Source: Flavonifractor sp. AGMB03687 (GTDB lineage: Bacteria > Bacillota > Clostridia > Oscillospirales > Oscillospiraceae). From it: a stretch of 64,000 nucleotides of DNA. Both the position numbers and the translations under genes were made by a program. Below are positions 41,901 through 49,697 of the stretch, one piece after another. The stretch lies in assembly GCF_017811815.1 (NCBI RefSeq), contig NZ_JADKZI010000001.1, positions 124,001-188,000 on the forward strand, in the 5' to 3' direction. Under the pieces are notes generated by a model, which had not been told where the DNA came from, searched no databases, and saw nothing but the letters and a program-made list of their open reading frames with translations. How positions within the stretch are numbered: position 1 is the stretch's first letter; each line of letters begins with the position of its first letter.

Positions 41901-44900
41901 GCCATATCGGGCAGCGGAGTTTCAGAACTTAACAATGTGACTGTGAAGACCCATACCCACACTGTGGATGAGCAAACCGGCATTTGCAGTGTCTGTCAGA
42001 AGCAGATGGCGGCCTCCCTGACTGCCGGCAATGAAACAAGCTGGTATTTGACCCTTGACGCGGCCATCAAGGCGGTCAATGAGGGAAACGGTGAAAAGAC
42101 GCTCAAGCTGTATCAGGATGTTAAGACAGATGCTCCGTCCTATGAATTGACCCATGGGCCGGTAACGCTGGACGTGAATGGCAAAAAAGCCTCTGGTTTG
42201 ATAATCACTATAAAAGGCATCCAGCTGACGGTCACCGGCACAGGTACGATCCGGGATGTGACGGCCAGTGGCAGCAGCGCTGTGGTGAAAAATTCCACGG
42301 TCAATATCAACTACATCACGGCCGAGAACGGCGGCAGGCTGGAGCTGGGCGGCGGCTCATACATGGGGCTGGCCGTAAAAAACGATGGCAGCAGCGCCAG
42401 CCTGAGCGGCGGCGCATATAAAAAGATTGAATGGGGTAGACCTTATGTTCCGGCGAATGAATATCTGGCGGATGGATATGGCTATAAAACAAGCGAAGGC
42501 ACATGGGATGATGGCACTGGCAGCGTAGGCAATGTAACTGTCACGCCAGCGCCCATCAAAAGCACAAAGGTCTATCCGAACAGCGAGATGGGCTACTCCG
42601 GCAGTACCTTCGACGCAAAGGACAGCACCTCTGTGACGCTGACAGTGTCGGTCACACCCGATGAGAGTGCAGGCCTGACCTATATCTGGTGCAGATCCAT
42701 CAATGATGAGTGGCGTTGGCTTACGAATCCTTCTATTACGCAAGGCTTGACTGAGAAATATACCGGTGCCGACAGCCAGACGCTCTCCATTACCAAATTG
42801 CCCGCAGGCCAGACCTTTTCGTATAAAGTCCAGATTGTAACGAGCGACGGCTATAAGTGCTACAGTGAGCCCTTTACTGTGAGCACCTGTGCCCACGACG
42901 GAGATAAAACCTTGCAGCATGATGAAACGCATCACTGGTCTGTCTGTGGAAAGTGCGGTGCGGAACTTGACAGAGCAGAGCACAGTGGCGGCACAGCGAC
43001 CTGTACCGCAAAGGCGGTATGCAGCACCTGCCAAACTGCCTACGGGGAGCTGGGAGGCCATACATTAACAAAGCATGATGCCGTAGATGCCACCTGTACC
43101 GCACCCGGTAATGTGGAATACTGGCACTGCTCTGTCTGCGGCAAGAATTTCTCGGATTCTATAGGAACAGGAGAACTCACAGAGATCACCAGTCCGGCTC
43201 TGAACCATAACTGGGGTGCGTGGACTTCCAATGGCAACGGCACCCATACCCGCACCTGTCGGCGGGACAGCCGCCATACGGAAACAGAAAACTGCTCCGG
43301 CGGCTCCGCCACTTGCACGAACGCAGCTATCTGCACAAGCTGTAGAGGTTCCTACGGGAAAGAGCTGGGTCATGACTGGGGCGAATGGAAAAACACCAGC
43401 AACGCCCAGCAGCATACCCGCACTTGTCGGCGGGATCAGAGCCATACCGAAACCGCCGCCCATACTCCAGGCACTCCGGCCAACTGTACCACCCCGCAGA
43501 CTTGTACGGCGTGCGGCTATGAAATCACACCCGCTAACAATAACCATGATTGGAATGCGTGGGAATCCAATGGAAATGGAACGCATACCCATACCTGCAA
43601 AAACGACAGCAGTCATACAGAAACCACAAATTGTTCCGGTGGTTCCGCCACCTGTGAGGCGCAGGCAGTCTGCGACGTCTGCCATATGGTGTATGGAGAA
43701 CTTGCACCCCATACACTGACCCATACTCCCGCAGTGGACGCTACCTGTACCACTCCCGGCAATGTGGAATACTGGCACTGCTCTGTCTGTAACAAGAATT
43801 TCTCAGATTCTGAAGGGAAAGGAGAACTCACAGAGATCACCAGTCCGGCTCTGAACCATAACTGGGGTGCGTGGGAGAAAGTAAGTGAGACCCAGCATCA
43901 GCGGATCTGTCAAAACGACGGTTCCCACAAGGAGACCGGAGACCACACCCCGGGCACTGCCGCCACCTGCAAGGCTCCGGCGAACTGTTCCATCTGCGGA
44001 CAGTCCTACGGAGAAAAGAATCCGAGTAACCATACGGGTGGAACAGAAGTGCGGAATCAAAAAGAAGCAACCACAACCACCGAAGGTTATACCGGTGATA
44101 CCTATTGCTTAGGCTGTGGTGAGAAAATCGCCTCCGGTATGGTCATTCCCAAGCTGCCCAGCAGCGGCGGTGGGAGCAGTAGCGGCGGAGGCGGCGGTTC
44201 TTCTACTCCGTCCGTCACGATCCCAGTGTCCTCCGACCATGGCGGAGCCAAACTCAGCGCCACGATCTCCGGCAGCACCGCCACTGTGTCCGTCAGCGGA
44301 AAGGAAATCGACAAAGTCATTGCCGATGGGGCAAAGTCAGTGACGGTAGATCTCTCCGGGCTTTCCAAGGTAGACAGCGTGAAGCTGCCCGCCTCGATCA
44401 TTGCCAAAACCGAAGATGCTGAGGACACAAGACTGACGATCCGGCTCCCTGATGGCGCCGTGGAACTGGACGAAGCGGCGCTGGAATCCATCGCCTCCGG
44501 CAAAACCGTGACCGTCTCCGTCCAGCAGGCCAATCTGACCGATGCCCAGCAGGAGGCCGTCAGCGCGCTGGCTCAGGTGGCCGTGGTGGTGGACGTGGAC
44601 ATCGTGGTCGGGACGGTGAAGCAGTCCGCCTTCAACGGCGGGCGGCTGACCATCTCCATCCCCTACATCCCTGAGAAGGGCGAGGACACGTCCACGCTGG
44701 CGGTCTGGTACATCCGGGACAACGGCTCCATTGAGAACAAGGGCGGCAGCTATGACGCCAAAAGCGGCTGCTTCGTCTTTGAGACCGACCACCTCTCCCG
44801 CTACCTGCTGGTCCACACCGAACAGGTCATGGGTTTCACCGATGTACCCGCAAATTCCTGGTACGCCGGTGCGGTAGCATGGGCGGTGGAGCAGGGAATC

Positions 44901-45356
44901 ACTTCCGGCACGTCGGACACCACCTTCAGTCCCAACGTCTCCTGCACTCGGGCGCAGATGGTGACCTTCCTCTGGCGGGCCAGCGGCACCCCCGAGATTG
45001 GCACGACGAGTCCCTTCTCCGATGTGAGTGCCGATGCCTACTACTATGATGCAGTGCTGTGGGCTATTGAACAGGGCATCACCGGCGGCACCGGCGACGG
45101 GAAATTCTCCCCAGACGCCCCATGCACCCGGGCGCAGATGGCCACTTTCTTGTGGCGAGCCAACGGCTCCCCCGAGGTTACGGGAACAACACCCTTCTCT
45201 GATGTGAGCGCCGGAACCTACTACTGCAATGCAGTGCTGTGGGCCTATGAGCAGAACATCACCAATGGCACCGGCGGCGGGAAGTTCTCCCCCGATGCGC
45301 CCTGCACCCGGGCGCAGATGGTGCAGATGCTGAAAAACGCTTCGGACGCAGCGTAA
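38982..45356 (+). CDS. Giant SLH-anchored surface protein with beta-helix and Cys-rich repeats (2124 residues)
   Basis: Signal peptide ends SQTAFA. Residues about 130-500 form a parallel beta-helix-like region of short Gly/Asn/Thr repeats (FTMHGGTISDN, FTMDGGTITGNTA, VTITGNNS). More beta repeats follow to about 1180. From about 1300 to 1725 there are repeats with pairs of CxxC motifs (CGKCG, CSTCQ, CSVCGKNFSDS, CTACG, CGQSYGE), each with His-rich linkers such as HNWGAW, likely metal-binding. A Gly/Ser linker and a beta domain precede three SLH repeats (about 1949-2120: FTDVPANSWYAGAVAW and two similar). GGAGGCGAT precedes the ATG. The likely role is adhesion or surface structure. Confidence 0.85.
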   Translation: MKHIRKNWRRFAAVLLSAALMISTVSQTAFAAGADTGKAIQLVDGGTAANISGGQASSVYFGTYPQNSAGSGGYHTDPNESGDVHTHCVCGGNGDVNGHEHDTAATWIAADSLPDSAGNYYLTQSVSGSWTVPTGEVNLCLNGQTISGSITVGSGATLTLTDCIGSGKVQGEVLVNGGKLELYSGTITGGVQVGKKGGTYQTGSSFTMYGGAITGNEDYGGVFLVGTTNHIAPPSFTMHGGTISDNTAGASDGGGGGVYVGEKCSFTMDGGTITGNTATNGNGGGIYIHFNAGNVSISNATITDNKASATGNTSYGHGGGIYSERGVTVKGVTITGNNSTFEGGGIYGKGAITLTDATVTDNNRYDVYYGGQESSAPELTVSGLVKAGYYANNDWKLPILVSGELSEDSVIRVGVYEGIKPNAGGSLLIAEPASGVTLSAENFKADAADSVTSLGEDGKVYLSLCEHEMDDTGYTCKKCHTQFDARIGESAYYQTLAKAFQNAWDGSTITLMRDVNLNGSCSASDTITLDLHGKTITSGDKFFNVNEKLTVKDSSEGGGTQTLNVKFSVRSNGTLAVDDSYTGEISRVELQTGGALEAYTGTIQELLLGKGNGTGYSVKLWKDNAHCCTVKTITLAENADQNLTVGGLLETNHAKCELYGEKGGIWSIVPKTKKISELTGYTAYKVQFPECVHQCDNDTVEKPVCSKCGKVLVVKITATASDGKTRTAWFPADSGIENGDGYVEAIQTLNGWSAEEYTDATLMPLCDVHDGTGGIGIKSVTLTGKLAVDGGEHLINSTTIAAGADVTFKTGQFRHITINGKASFVGGTYLGMVTASSGAEAVFSGGAYQYLKVEDGGTAVVKDSAAFGEDVTVTKGTLTVEGGSFRAAVVVEGDGTMNVNGGSFTGTGKLDRVKYSGGAKGTVSGGSFADLYLYSSGTAWLAGGSFTKLSTADSGVLSSLLADGAAYYDQSGNAISGSGVSELNNVTVKTHTHTVDEQTGICSVCQKQMAASLTAGNETSWYLTLDAAIKAVNEGNGEKTLKLYQDVKTDAPSYELTHGPVTLDVNGKKASGLIITIKGIQLTVTGTGTIRDVTASGSSAVVKNSTVNINYITAENGGRLELGGGSYMGLAVKNDGSSASLSGGAYKKIEWGRPYVPANEYLADGYGYKTSEGTWDDGTGSVGNVTVTPAPIKSTKVYPNSEMGYSGSTFDAKDSTSVTLTVSVTPDESAGLTYIWCRSINDEWRWLTNPSITQGLTEKYTGADSQTLSITKLPAGQTFSYKVQIVTSDGYKCYSEPFTVSTCAHDGDKTLQHDETHHWSVCGKCGAELDRAEHSGGTATCTAKAVCSTCQTAYGELGGHTLTKHDAVDATCTAPGNVEYWHCSVCGKNFSDSIGTGELTEITSPALNHNWGAWTSNGNGTHTRTCRRDSRHTETENCSGGSATCTNAAICTSCRGSYGKELGHDWGEWKNTSNAQQHTRTCRRDQSHTETAAHTPGTPANCTTPQTCTACGYEITPANNNHDWNAWESNGNGTHTHTCKNDSSHTETTNCSGGSATCEAQAVCDVCHMVYGELAPHTLTHTPAVDATCTTPGNVEYWHCSVCNKNFSDSEGKGELTEITSPALNHNWGAWEKVSETQHQRICQNDGSHKETGDHTPGTAATCKAPANCSICGQSYGEKNPSNHTGGTEVRNQKEATTTTEGYTGDTYCLGCGEKIASGMVIPKLPSSGGGSSSGGGGGSSTPSVTIPVSSDHGGAKLSATISGSTATVSVSGKEIDKVIADGAKSVTVDLSGLSKVDSVKLPASIIAKTEDAEDTRLTIRLPDGAVELDEAALESIASGKTVTVSVQQANLTDAQQEAVSALAQVAVVVDVDIVVGTVKQSAFNGGRLTISIPYIPEKGEDTSTLAVWYIRDNGSIENKGGSYDAKSGCFVFETDHLSRYLLVHTEQVMGFTDVPANSWYAGAVAWAVEQGITSGTSDTTFSPNVSCTRAQMVTFLWRASGTPEIGTTSPFSDVSADAYYYDAVLWAIEQGITGGTGDGKFSPDAPCTRAQMATFLWRANGSPEVTGTTPFSDVSAGTYYCNAVLWAYEQNITNGTGGGKFSPDAPCTRAQMVQMLKNASDAA
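43170..43874. repeat. Intragenic repeats within the Cys-rich region
   Basis: A block of about 54 bases encoding ELTEITSPALNHNWGAW occurs at 43170-43223 and again, almost unchanged, at 43821-43874, 651 bases (217 codons) apart. The DNA is more conserved than needed for the protein, so these are recent duplications or gene conversion and could drive length variation of the surface protein. Confidence 0.7.
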
Positions 45357-45369
45357 TACTCGGATCATT

Positions 45370-45460
45370 GGCGGGGCGGGTCAGCTCGCCCCGCCGGGTT
45401 GATAATAGGATTAGGAACAGCAGGCGGTTTTCGGAGGAAAATCTCCGAAAACTGCCTGCC
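45370..45460 (+). terminator. Two hairpins after the second SLH gene
   Basis: GGCGGGGCG / CGCCCCGCC (45370-45395) and a 16-base stem CAGGCGGTTTTCGGAG / CTCCGAAAACTGCCTG (45421-45458) followed by CCTTTAA. Between here and the MerR gene no gene is seen. Confidence 0.6.
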
Positions 45461-45515
45461 TTTAACCAGACGGGAAAATACAGGCTTTGTGGGGCAAGGT
45501 ATCCACCCGCAAAGA

Positions 45516-45551
45516 TAAAAAGTTGGGGCGGTTTTCAAGACCGCCCCAACT
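45516..45551 (-). terminator. Intrinsic terminator of the MerR gene
   Basis: On the minus strand a twelve-base stem AGTTGGGGCGGT / ACCGCCCCAACT is followed by TTTTTATC, 68 bases beyond the MerR stop codon. Confidence 0.8.
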
Positions 45552-45618
45552 CTACAATTGGGTTAAAATGATAGATTCCTGCTTTATTGTCTCTCCAAAA
45601 AACTCGTGAGCATCAACG

Positions 45619-46413
45619 CTACTCTCCCCGCAGATCCTTGACCGGCACGGCGACCTGCGTGATATAGTCGCCGCTGTTCTCACCGCGGTTGGGCGGCCCC
45701 TCCAGGTAGATGGAGCGGAACGGCCCAGTGGTCTGGACGCCATGCTCCCGGACATATGCCGCCAGTGCCCGGACAGCGTCGCCTGTCCCCTCATAGGGGC
45801 CCCGGTAGTAGATGCACAGTGCGGACGTTTCCGCAAACTCCACCCGCTCCGGCCCGTCGAAGCGCTCCTCCACGGGAATACAGCACATGAGATCCAGCAC
45901 ATTGGGGTCCGGCGTCATGCGCATGGTGAAAAATCTCAATGTCCTGGACATAAGCCCCGTCCGGGCGGCGGCGATATAGGTATTCCGCAGATTGACTGCG
46001 GCCTCGGCGGTGTCCCGGCACTGGTACCGTCGGCAGAAGCACACCTGCCGGGGAAGCGCCGTACTGCGGACGGTCAGGTCGCCCTGCCGGGCGGCGCGGG
46101 CCTGAAGGGTCTGGATATTCCGGTCCAGGCCCGCCCGCAGTTCCAGGAGGCGCTGTAAATGAGCATCCATATTTTCCGTATCGTAGTAATATTCCGCCAC
46201 CTCTTTCAGAGAGAGGCCGAGAGCTTGCAGGGATTTGATAGAGCGGATCTGTGTCATATTATCCGCCGTATAGTAGCGAAAGCCGCTTTTCTCATCCTTG
46301 ACCGCTGGGGTCAGCAGCCCCATATCCTCATAGAGCAGGATCGCCTTGCGGGTCACACCGAGGATCTTTGCCACTTCCCCGATTTTGAACAGGTTATCCC
46401 CATGCTTTTTCAC
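45619..46413 (-). CDS. MerR-family regulator with GyrI-like effector domain
   Basis: 264 residues from a GTG that follows AGGTGG at five bases; a GTG three codons earlier is also possible. The N-terminal MerR winged helix is clear (FKIGEVAKILGVTRKAILLYEDMGLLTP and FRYYTADNMTQIRSIKSLQALGLSLKEVAEYY). A coiled dimerisation helix follows (about 75-105), and the rest (about 130-264) resembles the GyrI/BmrR-type ligand domain, ending YITQVAVPVKDL. Such proteins bind aromatic or cationic drugs and twist promoters with long spacers. A classical MerR promoter lies just upstream, but oriented toward the next two-component genes, not toward merR itself. Confidence 0.88.
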   Translation of the reverse strand: MKKHGDNLFKIGEVAKILGVTRKAILLYEDMGLLTPAVKDEKSGFRYYTADNMTQIRSIKSLQALGLSLKEVAEYYYDTENMDAHLQRLLELRAGLDRNIQTLQARAARQGDLTVRSTALPRQVCFCRRYQCRDTAEAAVNLRNTYIAAARTGLMSRTLRFFTMRMTPDPNVLDLMCCIPVEERFDGPERVEFAETSALCIYYRGPYEGTGDAVRALAAYVREHGVQTTGPFRSIYLEGPPNRGENSGDYITQVAVPVKDLRGE

Positions 46414-46444
46414 AATAACCACCTGCTTTTATGAAAAAAGTCTC

Positions 46445-46475
46445 TTGACTCGCCCCTTTAGGGGCGAATTATAGT
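46445..46475 (+). promoter_or_regulatory. MerR-type promoter with operator palindrome
   Basis: -35 TTGACT (46445-46450) and -10 TATAGT (46470-46475) are separated by 19 bases, the over-long spacer that MerR proteins correct. The spacer holds the palindrome CGCCCCTTTAGGGGCG (46451-46466). The promoter reads rightward, toward the LytTR/GHKL gene pair starting at 46590. Confidence 0.75.
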
Positions 46476-46589
46476 GACAGTGTAGCAGAATATATCCATC
46501 TCCGCAAGACCAGCTTCCTCAAAAACCAGACCGCTTTTTTTGGGGGGCGTCCTGCCGGAGTGCTGCAAAAAGGGGGGGGGAGAGATACG

Positions 46590-47324
46590 GTGACAAAGGT
46601 GGCATTTTGCGATGATGACAGCGCCGTACTGCGTGAGCTCCGGTTGCTGCTGGAGCAATACCGCGCGGATCGGGACGAAGAGCTCGACTGCGCCGTGTTT
46701 CACAGCCCCCTGGAGCTGATCCACTCGATGGAACGCGGCGACGGGTTTGACATTCTGTTCCTGGATGTCCTGATGCCGGGGGTCAACGGGATCGACACGG
46801 CGTCAGAGATCCGAGCGTTTGACAAAGCAGTCAAGATCATTTTTCTGACCTCCTCGGCGGAGTTCGCGGTACAGTCCTACGCAGTGGGAGCCTACTTTTA
46901 CCAGTTAAAGCCTATCTGGAAGGAGGGCTTTTTCCGGCTGATGGACTCCGTCCTTGCGGCGTGTGAAAAGGAGCAGTCGGACAGCATTGTCCTGCGGTGC
47001 AAAACCGGTGTTGCCCGAATCGGGCTGAAGGAGCTGGAATACTGCGAAGTCATCCACCGGACGCTGTTTTTCCACCTGACCTCCGGCAAGGTGCTGGAGA
47101 GCATCGGAAGTCTGGACGATTTGAGCGCCCAGCTGGAGCCATACCGGTGCTTCCTGCGGCCCCACCGCTCTTATCTGGTCAATCTGGAATATGTCCGGAA
47201 TATCTCCGCTCGGGCGGTCACCATGTCCTGTCTGACAGAGATCCCGCTCCCACGGGGGAAGTATAATGAGGTCAAGGACACATATCTGGAATACGCCTTC
47301 CGGAACAGGCGGGTGATGGTATGA
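46590..47324 (+). CDS. LytTR-type response regulator
   Basis: 244 residues starting at a GTG preceded by GGGGGGAGAG; the upstream in-frame ATG at 46560 is not backed by a ribosome site. The receiver domain has its acidic triad in FCDDD, phosphoacceptor Asp59 in FLDVLMPG, a TSS switch and a QLKPI lysine. The LytTR domain (about 140-240) contains IGLKELEYCEVIHRTLFFHLT and FLRPHRSYLVNLEYVRNI. It is codirectional with, and overlaps, its kinase (ATGA). The MerR-type promoter upstream suggests control by the neighbouring MerR protein. Confidence 0.93.
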   Translation: MTKVAFCDDDSAVLRELRLLLEQYRADRDEELDCAVFHSPLELIHSMERGDGFDILFLDVLMPGVNGIDTASEIRAFDKAVKIIFLTSSAEFAVQSYAVGAYFYQLKPIWKEGFFRLMDSVLAACEKEQSDSIVLRCKTGVARIGLKELEYCEVIHRTLFFHLTSGKVLESIGSLDDLSAQLEPYRCFLRPHRSYLVNLEYVRNISARAVTMSCLTEIPLPRGKYNEVKDTYLEYAFRNRRVMV

Positions 47325-48592
47325 GCACGGCTGTCTCCCTGCTGAACGATGTTGCGGTGAGTCTGTTCGGGAGCATTCTGGCCGCCAGCTTCTGCGGCGC
47401 GCTGGACTCCCGCCGGAACCGGGTGGCGTTCTGGTGCTGCATGGTGGTGATCCCCCTTGCGTCGGGCTGGATCTATGCCACATGGGATGGGAAATTTCTC
47501 CGGATGATCTACCCGCTGATCATCCACCTGCCCCTGATCCTGCTCATGTCCTCACTCACCGAAAGGCCATGGTGGTCAGCGGTTTCCGTCCTGACCGCCT
47601 ACCTCTGCTGCCAGCTCCGGCGCTGGCTTGCGCTGTTTGTGGTGACGCTGGCCTCCGGCGACCATGTGATGCAGGATGTGGTGGAGCTTGTTGTCACGCT
47701 GCCGCTGCTTGCCCTGCTGCTGCGGTTTGCCGCGCCGTCCATCCGGAGGCTGGCGGATCACTCCATCAAACTGAAGCTGGTATTCGGCGTGATCCCAACG
47801 GTGTACTATGTGTTTGACTACGCAACCGTCGTCTACACAGACATTCTCACCAGCGGCAGACCTGTGGTGGTGGAGTTTATGCCCTTTGTCTGCTGTGGAG
47901 CATATCTGGCATTTCTTCTGTATTATGTGGCTGAGGAGGAGCAGCGGAACCGGCTCCAGCAGCTGCAAAACAGTCTGGGGATGCAGGTGACCCAGGCTGT
48001 CCGGGAGATCGATGCCCTGCGCCAGTCCCAAAAGCAGGCCAGCGCCTACCGCCATGACCTGCGTCACCACCTGCAATATCTGGCGGGCTGTATCGAAGAG
48101 GGGCAGACAGAGCGGGCACAGGCCTATATCTCCGGCATCTGCGCGGAGATCGAGGCACAGAAGGTACAATGGTACTGTGAAAACGATACGGCAAATCTCA
48201 TCCTCTCCGCCTTTGCGCAGCGCGCCAGCCGGGACGGCATTTCCCTGAACGCGGCGGTGACGCTCCCACCCTTTCTCCTGATCTCCGACAGCGATCTGTG
48301 CGTGCTGCTGTCCAACGCGTTGGAAAACGCCCTTCACGCCTGTCAGAATCTGCCCGCTGCGGAAACACCCCCCGTCATTTCGGTGGGGGGCTATGAGCAG
48401 GACAGCAGGCTCTTTTTGCAGGTGGCCAATCCCTGCGCCGAACCAGTCCGGTTTGAAAACGGCGTTCCCATCTCCAACCGGCCCGGTCACGGTCTGGGCG
48501 TTCAGAGCATCTGCGCCATCGTGAAGCGGTACGGCGGCATCTGCTCATTCTCGGCGAACAACGGAATATTTCTCCTGCGGCTGTCCCTTTGA
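47321..48592 (+). CDS. GHKL sensor histidine kinase (AgrC-like)
   Basis: 423 residues. Six or so membrane helices (residues 8-205) precede a coiled-coil (QQLQNSLGMQVTQAVREIDALRQSQKQ), the phospho-acceptor motif YRHDLRHHLQYL, an N-box LLSNALENALHAC and a G-box GLGVQSICAIVKRYGG. It fits the HPK10 kinases paired with LytTR regulators. It begins inside the stop of the regulator gene. Tandem direct repeats and a lipoprotein gene follow it. Confidence 0.9.
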   Translation: MSTAVSLLNDVAVSLFGSILAASFCGALDSRRNRVAFWCCMVVIPLASGWIYATWDGKFLRMIYPLIIHLPLILLMSSLTERPWWSAVSVLTAYLCCQLRRWLALFVVTLASGDHVMQDVVELVVTLPLLALLLRFAAPSIRRLADHSIKLKLVFGVIPTVYYVFDYATVVYTDILTSGRPVVVEFMPFVCCGAYLAFLLYYVAEEEQRNRLQQLQNSLGMQVTQAVREIDALRQSQKQASAYRHDLRHHLQYLAGCIEEGQTERAQAYISGICAEIEAQKVQWYCENDTANLILSAFAQRASRDGISLNAAVTLPPFLLISDSDLCVLLSNALENALHACQNLPAAETPPVISVGGYEQDSRLFLQVANPCAEPVRFENGVPISNRPGHGLGVQSICAIVKRYGGICSFSANNGIFLLRLSL

Positions 48593-48607
48593 AGGTGGGC
48601 GCGCGGT

Positions 48608-48636
48608 CGATTCAGTACATTCTGCGTACGATTCAG
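48608..48636. promoter_or_regulatory. Tandem direct repeats, probable LytTR binding site of the third module
   Basis: CGATTCAG occurs at 48608-48615 and at 48629-48636, a 21-base period, in the gap between the kinase gene and the lipoprotein operon. A -10-like TATGAT (48669-48674) lies 32 bases downstream. The motif differs from the TTTCGTGCC repeats of the other two modules, as expected if the regulators have separate specificities. Confidence 0.6.
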
Positions 48637-48719
48637 GCCGTGCGCCCCCTTTTTTTGTTCATGGGGCTTATGATACAGATAAGCCAAACGGCTGTATGAA
48701 ATACAGGAGGAATACAAAC

Positions 48720-49052
48720 ATGAGAAAACTACTTACCATTTTGCTGGCAGCGGTGCTGTGCCTCTCCCTGGCGGCCTGCGGCGGCAGCGGCCCGGATAAG
48801 CAGCCCGCCATCGACGCCTACAACGAACTTGCCGAAAATTACAACAAGTTTGTGGAGATCACCAATGAAGATCTGAGCGGCTGGAGTGAAGAAGACATCG
48901 ACTACATGAATTCGATTGCCGACGCGATCACGCAGTACGGTGAGCAGCTGGAGAGCGATGCCGAACTGACGCAGGAGCAGCTTGACGAGATGGTTGAGGC
49001 GTGCAATGAGTTCAACGGCATCATTGAGGAATATCTGGAGAACGAAGGATAA
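48720..49052 (+). CDS. Small secreted lipoprotein
   Basis: 110 residues. The lipoprotein signal ends in LSLAAC, and the mature part is acidic and helical (PAIDAYNELAENYNKFVEI, then EQLDEMVEACNEFNGIIEEYLE), probably a coiled helical bundle. AGGAGG lies nine bases before the ATG. It is the first gene after the CGATTCAG direct repeats and is followed at 92 bases by LemA and DUF2207 genes, so it is likely part of the same regulated unit. I do not recognise a named family. Confidence 0.75.
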   Translation: MRKLLTILLAAVLCLSLAACGGSGPDKQPAIDAYNELAENYNKFVEITNEDLSGWSEEDIDYMNSIADAITQYGEQLESDAELTQEQLDEMVEACNEFNGIIEEYLENEG

Positions 49053-49144
49053 TTCAAGACAACGATACATGATGTCATTTTGATTCTGCTTGAGGCGGAT
49101 GCGCCAGTCCGCATCCGCCTTGAGTTTTGAAGGAGGCTATTTTT

Positions 49145-49693
49145 ATGCCGTTCATCATAATTGGCGGGCTGATCGCAATTTTCGTGATCTGGGGGATCGG
49201 CGTCCAGCGCAGGCTGGTGGCCATGGACGAGAATGTCAACAACGCCATGAGCCAGATTGGGGTGCAGCTCTCCTCCCGTTTCGATGCGCTCACCGCCCTG
49301 CTGGATCTGGCAAAAGGATACGCCGCTCACGAGTCCCAGACCCTGATCGAGACCATCAAATCCCGGCGCAGCGTCATCACGGCCACATCCACCCCGGACG
49401 ATGTGCTGAAGCAGGAGGGAATCATCTCCGAGGCCCTGGGCCGCATCTCCATGGTGGCGGAGCGGTATCCTGAGCTGAAGGCCAGCGAGAGTTATAAAAA
49501 GTGCATGGATGCCGTGGACAGCTATGAAAAAATGGTGCGCACCAGCCGCCTCATCTACAACGACAGTGTGACCAGGCTGAACCGGGAACTGCGGATGTTT
49601 CCCACCTCCCTGCTGGGCGGCATGTTCGGGTTCCGTCAGCGGGACTATCTGGAGGCGGTGGAAGAAAAGGCGGATGTGCCCAGTATGAAGTGA
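49145..49693 (+). CDS. lemA: LemA family membrane protein
   Basis: 182 residues. One N-terminal membrane helix (about 2-19), then a long alpha-helical domain with the family signature NNAMSQIGVQLSSRFDALTALLDLAKGYAAHE, corresponding to the usual LxxRxDLIPNLV segment, and the closing DSVTRLNRELRMFPTSLLGGMFGF. LemA proteins are displayed on the membrane surface; their biochemical role is not settled. AAGGAGG precedes the ATG. The partner DUF2207 gene starts four bases later, as is common in Firmicutes. Confidence 0.9.
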   Translation: MPFIIIGGLIAIFVIWGIGVQRRLVAMDENVNNAMSQIGVQLSSRFDALTALLDLAKGYAAHESQTLIETIKSRRSVITATSTPDDVLKQEGIISEALGRISMVAERYPELKASESYKKCMDAVDSYEKMVRTSRLIYNDSVTRLNRELRMFPTSLLGGMFGFRQRDYLEAVEEKADVPSMK

Positions 49694-49697
49694 GCCA

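Noticed and set aside
39240-44150. Possible CRISPR array, because of many short repeats
   Set aside because: The repeats are in frame, vary in spacing and encode beta-helix and CxxC protein repeats; there are no uniform spacers and no cas genes.
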